Below, piece after piece: positions 1-5,417 of a stretch of 17,883 bases of DNA. The position numbers and the translations under genes are program-made. The notes below the pieces were generated by a model. That model did not search any database, was not told where the DNA came from, and worked only from the letters and a program-made list of their open reading frames with translations. The stretch's first letter is position 1, and every line of letters begins with the position of its first letter. Source of the stretch: Flemingiibacterium sp045579105 (GTDB lineage: Bacteria > Bacillota > Clostridia > Oscillospirales > CAG-272); contig JAZNLM010000016.1 of NCBI GenBank assembly GCA_045579105.1, positions 1 to 17,883 of the forward strand. Reading direction: 5' to 3'.

Positions 1-34
1 CTTTTTTATCTACGTTATCTATTTTGAGTGCAAG

Positions 35-116
35 ATGGCTGCCCCTATCAGGGGCACAAGGAGCGTGGAGGGCGGAATGGCGAGCCCCAAAAAGCATTTC
101 AACGCATACCTGCCCC
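35..116 (+). repeat. Left copy of a direct repeat that flanks the operon
   Basis: These 82 bases align with 17640-17722 in the same orientation. Aligned by hand, the first 51 bases differ at about 10 positions (roughly 80% identity), nearly all of them G/A or C/T changes. Then comes a one-base length difference and a shared block TTCAACGCATACC followed by YGCCCC. This copy holds a perfect 6-bp hairpin (TGCCCC/GGGGCA, 40-56, loop TATCA). It probably belongs to a dispersed intergenic repeat family of this genome. Both copies are open in one frame from an ATG, but the changes fall mainly at first codon positions, so I read it as non-coding. Confidence 0.75.
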
Positions 117-171
117 CATCATTTTAATCTCTAAATATAAATCTCTCGTATAAACTTTATCTAAAATTGAT

Positions 172-185
172 GCGTTTCATAACGC
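172..185 (-). terminator. Weak candidate terminator of the operon
   Basis: A 5-bp perfect hairpin (GCGTT, loop TCAT, AACGC) lies about 110 bases past the last stop codon. On the minus strand it is followed by ATCAATTTTAG, a poor U tract. It is the only GC-containing hairpin between the operon end and the flanking repeat, so it is listed as the best of weak options. The operon may instead end by Rho or beyond the window. Confidence 0.2.
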
Positions 186-297
186 CTTGAATACTATTTT
201 GATGAAAATTATCACGCCCCGTTTTCACCGTCAATCGATACATGCCTACCACCTTCGGGCTTTTTTGCGATAATTTGATCGGTTTCAAACTTAATTT

Positions 298-1371
298 TTA
301 TACCTTATAAAACTCTTTATACCATTCGGCAAATTTTCGAAGCCCTACGCGAAGCGGCGTAGCGGGTTTAAACCCAAAATCTTCTTCCAAAGCGGAAGTA
401 TCCGCATACGTTACGGGCACGTCCCCCGCTTGCATAGGTACAAGCTCTTTATGCGCTTCAAAATCATAATCCGCAGGCAAAACCTTTGCACGGATAAGCT
501 CTTGCTGTAAAATATCCACGAAATCGAGCAGATTTTCAGGGCTGCTGTTGCCGATATTATACACTTTATACGGCGGCAAAGGCAATCCGTCCTCGCCGTT
601 TTGCTTTGCAGGTGCGTGTTGCATAACACGTTTTACTCCCTCTACAATGTCGTCTACGAATGTGAAGTCACGCTTACAGTGGCCGTAATTAAAAATTTGA
701 ATTTTATCTCCTTTTAACAGCTTGTTCGTAAAACCAAAATACGCCATATCAGGACGTCCCGCAGGTCCGTAAACGGTAAAGAAACGAAGCCCCGTCGAAG
801 GGATATTATACAATTTACTATACGCATGCGCCAAAAGCTCGTTCGATTTTTTTGTCGCGGCATACAAGGATACTGGATTATCCACTTTATCGTCCGTAGA
901 ATACGGAACTTTTTTATTCGAGCCGTAGACCGACGAACTGGACGCATACACCAAATGCTCTACGGGGTTATGTCGGCACGCTTCCAAAATATTATAAAAG
1001 CCAATTACGTTCGCTTCGATATACACGTCGGGATTGGTAATGGAATACCGAACCCCTGCCTGCGCCGCCAAATTGACAACGACCGCAGGTTTATGTTCGG
1101 TAAAAATGCTATCGATCAGCGCCTTATCCGCAATACTTCCACGAATAAAATCCCATTCGCAATCTTCTTTTTCTCTCACCGCTTTTTCAATTTCTAAAAG
1201 GCGATATTCTTTGATGGATACGTCGTAATAATCGTTCATATTATCAATGCCGATAACATGAATATTTTGATAGGAACGCAAAAGTTCCAACACGAGATTG
1301 CAGCCGATAAACCCAGCCGCACCCGTCACAAGGATTGTTTTGTTGTTCAAGTCTACGTTTTGCTTTAACAT
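298..1371 (-). CDS. UDP-glucuronate 4-epimerase-like NAD-dependent epimerase
   Basis: Extended SDR sugar-nucleotide epimerase of 357 residues, a usual length for the UDP-GlcA 4-epimerase (CapI/LpsL-like) group. Visible motifs are the NAD-binding GAAGFIG (17-23), the serine-rich YASSSSVYG (142-150), the catalytic pair Tyr170 and Lys174 (YAATK), and RFFTVYGPAGRPDMA (196-210), which is characteristic of glucuronate epimerases. The expected reaction interconverts UDP-glucuronate and UDP-galacturonate in the cytoplasm. The ATG at 1371 overlaps the end of the nucleotidyltransferase gene by 7 bp and has AAGGG upstream, so translation is likely coupled. It is the last gene of the operon. With the kinase and nucleotidyltransferase just before it, it would connect salvaged galacturonate with the UDP-GlcA pool. 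Family membership is secure; the exact uronic substrate is inferred from the motif and the neighbours. Confidence 0.9.
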   Translation of the reverse strand: MLKQNVDLNNKTILVTGAAGFIGCNLVLELLRSYQNIHVIGIDNMNDYYDVSIKEYRLLEIEKAVREKEDCEWDFIRGSIADKALIDSIFTEHKPAVVVNLAAQAGVRYSITNPDVYIEANVIGFYNILEACRHNPVEHLVYASSSSVYGSNKKVPYSTDDKVDNPVSLYAATKKSNELLAHAYSKLYNIPSTGLRFFTVYGPAGRPDMAYFGFTNKLLKGDKIQIFNYGHCKRDFTFVDDIVEGVKRVMQHAPAKQNGEDGLPLPPYKVYNIGNSSPENLLDFVDILQQELIRAKVLPADYDFEAHKELVPMQAGDVPVTYADTSALEEDFGFKPATPLRVGLRKFAEWYKEFYKV

Positions 1372-2099
1372 ATTCCCTTGTACTCCTTTTGCACTCTTTC
1401 ATAGCTTTCCAAATTGCCTATATCATAGCGTTTTCCAGGCATTTCCATCGCGTGCACAGTCGTTTGTGTGCAAAGCCAAGCGATATAACTTCCAGGCGCA
1501 TCTACCCCACAACCGCTTTCGATACCTTTTTGCACAAGCCTTGCATCTTCTTTTGTGTAATAATAAAAGGGCGGGCAAGCCCAATTCGATTTGGGCTCGG
1601 CGGGTTTTTCCGTTAAGCGCAAAATTTTATCGTTTTCGTCCACTTCTGCCACCCCGCACTTTTGCAGCTTTTGCGTAGAAGCTTCATAATAACGCATAAT
1701 GCACGACGTTCCTTTTTCTTTCGCGTAAACAATAAACTTCGTCAGGCTAAAATCGAGAAGATTATCCCCTGCAATCACCAACATATCGTCGTCAAGCGAA
1801 AGTTCGTCAACGGCAAATTGAATATCGCGTACCGCGCCAAGACGGGTTTCGTTTGTACTCGTACCGTCGTCAACAATTGTAATCTTTTGAGGCTTTTGAG
1901 CACACCATGTACGGAAACAATCAGCAAATTTGTGATTGGAAATCACCACGTACTCGTCCACCAATCCAAGAGAATCAATGTCGCCAATCAGCCAATCGAG
2001 AATCGTTTTATCCTGCACTTTCAACAAAGGTTTTGGGAAATTTTCCGTCAAGGGATATAATCTTGTCGCGTATCCCGCCGCTAAAATTAAACATTTCAT
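1365..2099 (-). CDS. Sugar-1-phosphate nucleotidyltransferase (RmlA/NTP_transferase family)
   Basis: A 244-residue nucleotidyltransferase that should join an NTP to a sugar 1-phosphate, giving an NDP-sugar and pyrophosphate. The N-terminus LILAAGYATRL and the FPKPLL motif (21-26) form the nucleotide-binding signature. Asp102 in AGDN is the expected metal ligand, and EKP at 144-146 is the usual sugar-binding motif. I chose the ATG at 2099 rather than an in-frame ATG at 2126, because the later start places the Rossmann beta strand at residue 2, forms an ATGA overlap with the kinase stop, and has GGGGTGG upstream. It lies between a galacturonokinase-like kinase and a UDP-GlcA/GalA epimerase, so galacturonate 1-phosphate and UTP are the likely substrates; that is inference. 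It lacks the C-terminal extensions seen in GlmU and similar proteins. Confidence 0.88.
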   Translation of the reverse strand: MKCLILAAGYATRLYPLTENFPKPLLKVQDKTILDWLIGDIDSLGLVDEYVVISNHKFADCFRTWCAQKPQKITIVDDGTSTNETRLGAVRDIQFAVDELSLDDDMLVIAGDNLLDFSLTKFIVYAKEKGTSCIMRYYEASTQKLQKCGVAEVDENDKILRLTEKPAEPKSNWACPPFYYYTKEDARLVQKGIESGCGVDAPGSYIAWLCTQTTVHAMEMPGKRYDIGNLESYERVQKEYKGIC

Positions 2100-3268
2100 A
2101 ATTCCACCCCGTCTGCCGTATCGCAAATATGCACCGAAAATTTCCCTTCCAAAGCAGGGAATTCTTTCAAATATTCGTTTGTTACGTGCTTTTCTATATC
2201 ACAAGCAAAAGAAGGATGAATGATCGCCATACAGCAACCTTTAAACCCTGCGCCGCTAAACCGTCCACCGTAAATACCGTCCGTTTTGAGCATAATTTCA
2301 TAGAGTGTTTTCAGCTCGTCCGAGCCCGTTTCATAGTGATAGATAGACGAATGTCCACTCTCAAAAGAAAGTTTCCCAAACGTTTCGAGATCCCCTCTGC
2401 GCCACGCTTCTGCGCCAGCTTCCACGCGTTTAAATTCCGTGTACCAGTGCTCCGCACGCTTGCGCCAATTTTCAGGCAATTTATCTTTATACTGCAAATA
2501 CGTTTCATAAGGAACGTCGCGAAGGAAGGTTTCGTTAAACTTACCGTATTCCATACCGCTGAACGCTTTCAAAGCATACGCCGCGCTACGGCATTCGTCC
2601 ACGCGCATATTGAATTTACTCCCCGCGAGAGTACGCTCAACGCCCGAGAAGAAAATGGCAATTTTATACGGCTCCATATTCGGATTTGCAGGAATCAATT
2701 CGTAGCTGTCGTCTTTGGTATCGAGATACAACAGCTTGTCTTTCTTGGAAAGTACTTCACAAGATTGGTCCAGCTTTCCGCACGAAACGCCGACGTACTT
2801 ATTTTCCGCCGCCTGCGCCGTCAAAATCATTTCCAACTCGGTAAGATGAATATCGTTCACCTTGCAAAGTGCGGACAAAAAGGCAATCGTCACCGCCGCA
2901 GAAGAAGAAAGTCCACCAATGGGAAGGCTACCTTCAATCACACCGCAAAGACCTACTTTCAAAGGATATTTTTGCGACAACATCAAGGTTGCACCGCGCA
3001 AATAATCTGCCCAATCGTTTTCTTTTGTTTCGGGCACAGATTTCACGTGCCATTGCGCGCGCTTGTTGAATTGTAAAGAAGACAATTCGATAACGCCGTT
3101 TTGCTTGGGCGCATAAGCGATATGTATCCCTTTATCAATCGCAAACCCCGTAATTTTACCGTACTGATGGTCGCTATGCGCCCCCAACGGACAAACACGG
3201 TAAGGACAAAAAGCCACTGCCGCAGGATCTTTTTTATACGTTTCTTCAAATTTTTTTATACAAAGCAT
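2096..3268 (-). CDS. Galacturonokinase-like GHMP kinase (galactokinase family)
   Basis: GHMP-superfamily sugar kinase of 390 residues. The three family motifs are present: PYRVCPLGAHSDHQYG (22-37), the ATP-binding PIGGLSSSAA (116-125) and GGRFSGAGFKG (334-344). Asp167 in GKLDQ matches the catalytic base of galactokinases (MDQ). True galactokinases have GEHTDY in motif 1, where Glu and Asp bind galactose. Here it reads GAHSDHQ, which from memory matches plant galacturonic acid kinase (CPLGAH-x-DHQ). The likely reaction is therefore galacturonate plus ATP to galacturonate 1-phosphate, or a related sugar. The ATG at 3268 has GGAG at 3279-3282, ten bases upstream, and that site lies inside the remnant of a dehydratase gene. 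The stop overlaps the next start (ATGA). The kinase family is certain; the uronic acid specificity is a motif-based inference. Confidence 0.85.
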   Translation of the reverse strand: MLCIKKFEETYKKDPAAVAFCPYRVCPLGAHSDHQYGKITGFAIDKGIHIAYAPKQNGVIELSSLQFNKRAQWHVKSVPETKENDWADYLRGATLMLSQKYPLKVGLCGVIEGSLPIGGLSSSAAVTIAFLSALCKVNDIHLTELEMILTAQAAENKYVGVSCGKLDQSCEVLSKKDKLLYLDTKDDSYELIPANPNMEPYKIAIFFSGVERTLAGSKFNMRVDECRSAAYALKAFSGMEYGKFNETFLRDVPYETYLQYKDKLPENWRKRAEHWYTEFKRVEAGAEAWRRGDLETFGKLSFESGHSSIYHYETGSDELKTLYEIMLKTDGIYGGRFSGAGFKGCCMAIIHPSFACDIEKHVTNEYLKEFPALEGKFSVHICDTADGVEL

Positions 3269-3276
3269 TTAAAACT

Positions 3277-3375
3277 TTCTCCAATATCCGTTTTTAAGAA
3301 TCTATTTCATACAGCGTTTCCAAACGAACCCGTACCGCCTGTGATTCATAGCGTTTTATCTTTCAATAACGACAT
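3277..3375 (-). pseudogene. 5' relic of a CapE/PseB-type UDP-GlcNAc 4,6-dehydratase gene
   Basis: The gap between the pyruvyl transferase and the kinase translates from an ATG at 3375 as MSLLKDKTL, stop, ITGGTGSFGNAV, stop, NRFLKTDIGE. This is the N-terminus of the short-type sugar-nucleotide 4,6-dehydratases (CapE, PseB, FlaA1-like), with their NAD-binding TGGTGSFG motif. Both in-frame TGA codons (3346-3348 and 3307-3309) stand where the family usually has leucine or another residue. Similarity ends after about 33 codons, just where the family would continue toward the RIFSRDE region, so some 300 codons are missing. The relic starts one base after the pyruvyl transferase stop, as an intact operon gene would. 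It now also supplies the Shine-Dalgarno site of the kinase. The identification is from memory of the family's N-terminus. Confidence 0.85.
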
Positions 3376-3376
3376 T

Positions 3377-4483
3377 TCAATTTTCTTCTATCCCAGCAAT
3401 ACTTTCTTGTATATATTTTTTTGATTCATTCAATCGAATTTGTATCGTTTTGCCTACCGCTCTATAATCGATGGCATTTTCGACGTTTTCAAAATTCCGA
3501 TCCCCTATGCCAAACTGCCCTAAAAGATCAATTAAACGCTCACGCTTTGCCACCCCTTCTTCCGAATTGCAACCCAGTAACGCGAATTGCTTTTGGAATA
3601 AAATCGAAAAAGCCAAACCATGAAAAGAGTTTGTAAAAATATATTCCGCATGCGCTACATAATTTAAAAACTCTTGCGGGGAAAGCCCGAATTGTTTATT
3701 AAAACCGTTCAAAGAATTTTGCCTATTAAAAGGTAGAATAATCACTTCCAACCCTCTCTTTTTCGCAAACGCGGCAATTTTTTTATTCTCCGTTTGAGGA
3801 TAACCTATCAGCGCATACACCAAACAGTATTTCTTCTTTTGCTTGCTCTCGGTTACAAACATATGCCAATCGTCTTTCAAGAGAAATACGGGATCTAATA
3901 CCTGCACCGCATTCAAACCCATTTTTTCAATCATATCAGCGCCGCTCTTTTCACGTATCCCAATCGCTTGATATTTTTCCAAGCAAATTTTCATCTCTGA
4001 CAAAATCGTTTCGTCTTCAATCGTTGCCACTCCAAAACTCGACCCATAGGCGATTCTCGGCTTGTCAACAGGAAGAAAATCAAACATATAATGCAAAGAA
4101 AAAACTTTGTGATAAGGGTTCCAAATTTGATCGCCACCGCTAATAAACAAATCGTAATCTTCCAACTCGTTTATCAGTTGTTCCTCCGATTCGTAATACT
4201 TGCTTGTCTGTAAATATTGCTTACGAAAATCTTTAAATTTTTCACCTTTTTCTTGAATGCTTGCCTTTTTTAAAATAGAAGATGCTTTGTAACGAACCCT
4301 TTCTAAAAGCGTAGCTTTTTTATCAACTGATGCATAGTGAGAAGACGTACCGTTTACCATTCTTTTAATATGTAAAAGTTCCACCGTATGCCCCAGCTTT
4401 TTTAAATATTTTTGTATGGCATACGCTTGTAAAACCGTTCCGTAATTTTCCGATTCAAAAAAAGTCAAAATTGCAATTTTCAT
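3377..4483 (-). CDS. Polysaccharide pyruvyl transferase family protein
   Basis: A 368-residue member of the polysaccharide pyruvyl transferase family (PF04230-like), which moves the enolpyruvyl group of PEP onto a sugar hydroxyl to form a ketal; some members do other transfers. Recognisable features are the N-terminal MKIAILTFFESENYGTVLQA, the SGGDQIWNP motif (115-123) and the C-terminal TNSFHGLAFS (284-293). The ATG at 4483 lacks a convincing Shine-Dalgarno site, unlike most genes here. It follows the 3' relic of an acyltransferase gene and precedes the 5' relic of a dehydratase gene, so it may have come in with those flanks from another glycan cluster. If active, it would put a negatively charged pyruvate ketal on the repeat unit. 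It could also act with the preceding MenD-like and SDR enzymes, but nothing in the sequence proves that. Confidence 0.88.
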   Translation of the reverse strand: MKIAILTFFESENYGTVLQAYAIQKYLKKLGHTVELLHIKRMVNGTSSHYASVDKKATLLERVRYKASSILKKASIQEKGEKFKDFRKQYLQTSKYYESEEQLINELEDYDLFISGGDQIWNPYHKVFSLHYMFDFLPVDKPRIAYGSSFGVATIEDETILSEMKICLEKYQAIGIREKSGADMIEKMGLNAVQVLDPVFLLKDDWHMFVTESKQKKKYCLVYALIGYPQTENKKIAAFAKKRGLEVIILPFNRQNSLNGFNKQFGLSPQEFLNYVAHAEYIFTNSFHGLAFSILFQKQFALLGCNSEEGVAKRERLIDLLGQFGIGDRNFENVENAIDYRAVGKTIQIRLNESKKYIQESIAGIEEN

Positions 4484-4488
4484 ATTTG

Positions 4489-4566
4489 TTAAGCTTTATA
4501 TTTTATTATTTTAGCAGGATTCTTTACCGCTACTGCCTTATTGACGGGTGGCATTGACACGGTTTT
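4489..4566 (-). pseudogene. 3' relic of a left-handed beta-helix (hexapeptide) acyltransferase gene
   Basis: The gap between the SDR stop (4590) and the pyruvyl transferase start (4483) is open in one frame that ends with TAA at 4489. It reads KTVSM followed by PPVNKAVAVKNPAKIIKY and KA. The pattern PP-x3-A-V-x2-NPAKIIKY is the usual C-terminal end of hexapeptide O- or N-acetyltransferases (compare VPPxxxVxGNPAKxIKY). Everything upstream of the last ~25 codons is missing, and the frame soon runs into the SDR gene. The stop lies five bases before the pyruvyl transferase ATG, a normal operon spacing, so the fragment looks like the old upstream neighbour of that gene. The fragment is short, so this rests on pattern recognition. 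Confidence 0.6.
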
Positions 4567-4568
4567 CC

Positions 4569-4588
4569 ATTGTTTTATAAAAAACAAT
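4569..4588 (-). other. AT-only-loop hairpin just after the SDR stop codon
   Basis: ATTGTTTT (4569-4576) and AAAACAAT (4581-4588) form an 8-bp inverted repeat with a 4-base loop, one base past the SDR stop. The stem is mostly A-T, so it is unlikely to terminate transcription strongly. It could mark the recombination junction, or slow transcription or RNA decay between the SDR and the pyruvyl transferase. Confidence 0.3.
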
Positions 4589-4589
4589 C

Positions 4590-5417
4590 TCAATCGCCCA
4601 TCAATCCCAAGCTTCTCCCCCCATCAACAGCCAAGTTTTGCCCAGTGATAAACTCAGCTTCCTTAGATGCTAAAAATACAACGCTGTGTGCAATATCCTC
4701 AGGCACGCACAATTTATCCAAGACGTTTCTACTTGCCGATTCACTCAGTTTCTCGTCCGAAGCATTCTCCCTAGGTACAAGACCAGGGGAAACACAGTTT
4801 ACGGTAATTGCATACTTACCAAGCTCAATCGCCTGAGATTTCATAAGACCAAATAACCCAGCCTTTGCGGCGGCATATTCCGCATGCTTCGTTTTGCCCT
4901 GCATTCCGACAATGGATGAGATGTGTATAATTCGACCTTGTTTCGAAGCAGTCATATATTTTACCACTTCACGCGACGTCAAAATGACGCCACGCAGGTT
5001 AACCGCCATCAAGCTATCAATGTTTTCAATGGTTTGCTCGTGTAAAAGTTTCTTCGTCGCACGTGCGCTGTAACCTGCATTGTTGACAAGAACGTCGATC
5101 TTATCGAACTGGCTCGCTACGGTTTGCATAGCGCTTGCGATAGAACTTTCATCCGACACGTCCATCACAATATAACTCACCTTTAACCCATCTTTCAACA
5201 TCTGTTCTTGCAAGGTTTTCAACTTTTCTTCTGAACGTCCCGTTAAAACGACGTGTGCGCCTTCTACGGCAAAGCGACGGCTGATCGCTTCCCCAATCGA
5301 ACCCGTTGCTCCGGTCACAAGCACCACAATCCCTTCAAATCTCTTGACGTTGTCCACGTATACGTATTGTATATCCTTTTTCACAACAATACGTTTTCTT
5401 TTTAAAAAATTAAGCAT
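4590..5417 (-). CDS. Short-chain dehydrogenase/reductase (FabG-like) paired with the MenD homologue
   Basis: Classical SDR oxidoreductase of 275 residues. The cofactor motif TGATGSIG is at 35-42, NNAG at 112-115, the catalytic serine in HISS (157-158), and Tyr171 with Lys175 in YAAAK; PGLV and VDGG near the C-terminus are typical. A basic extension of about 28 residues (NFLKRKRIVVKK and following) precedes the Rossmann fold; FabG proteins start nearer the fold. The ATG at 5417 overlaps the end of the MenD-like gene by 8 bp with GAGG upstream, so the two are translationally coupled and probably act in sequence. A reasonable inference is NAD(P)H reduction of the ketone or hydroxyketone that a thiamine-diphosphate carboligase would make. 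A sugar-nucleotide ketoreductase role is also possible. The substrate is unknown. Confidence 0.88.
   Translation of the reverse strand: MLNFLKRKRIVVKKDIQYVYVDNVKRFEGIVVLVTGATGSIGEAISRRFAVEGAHVVLTGRSEEKLKTLQEQMLKDGLKVSYIVMDVSDESSIASAMQTVASQFDKIDVLVNNAGYSARATKKLLHEQTIENIDSLMAVNLRGVILTSREVVKYMTASKQGRIIHISSIVGMQGKTKHAEYAAAKAGLFGLMKSQAIELGKYAITVNCVSPGLVPRENASDEKLSESASRNVLDKLCVPEDIAHSVVFLASKEAEFITGQNLAVDGGRSLGLMGD

Larger units (their letters stand above)
1..297. other. Intergenic region downstream of the operon
   Basis: About 300 bases without a supportable gene. It contains the left copy of the flanking direct repeat (35-116). The frame of the last gene stays open for 46 codons after its stop, and an ATG at 243 (minus strand) opens a 28-codon reading frame ending at 157, but neither resembles a known protein. 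No strong rho-independent terminator is visible for the minus-strand operon. The best hairpin is a 5-bp stem (GCGTT/AACGC, 172-185), followed on the minus strand by only a short, broken U tract. A T6 run at 261-266 would serve plus-strand transcripts only, and the hairpin before it is weak. Confidence 0.6.

Noticed and set aside
244..266. GCC...GGC followed by TTTTTT as a terminator downstream of the operon
   Set aside because: The T run is on the plus strand, the wrong direction for the operon, and the stem is only three or four pairs with a large loop.
2129..3076. A 315-codon open frame on the plus strand inside the kinase gene
   Set aside because: It is antisense to a well-supported GHMP kinase with all motifs, is rich in Arg/His/Phe/Lys as expected for a reverse-strand shadow, and shows no family motif.
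3277..3375. The two in-frame TGA codons in the dehydratase fragment read as a recoded sense codon
   Set aside because: TGA ends several intact genes in this operon (for example the aminotransferase, initiating transferase, polymerase, SDR, pyruvyl transferase and kinase), and the fragment lacks most of its family's length, so it is a relic under the standard code.
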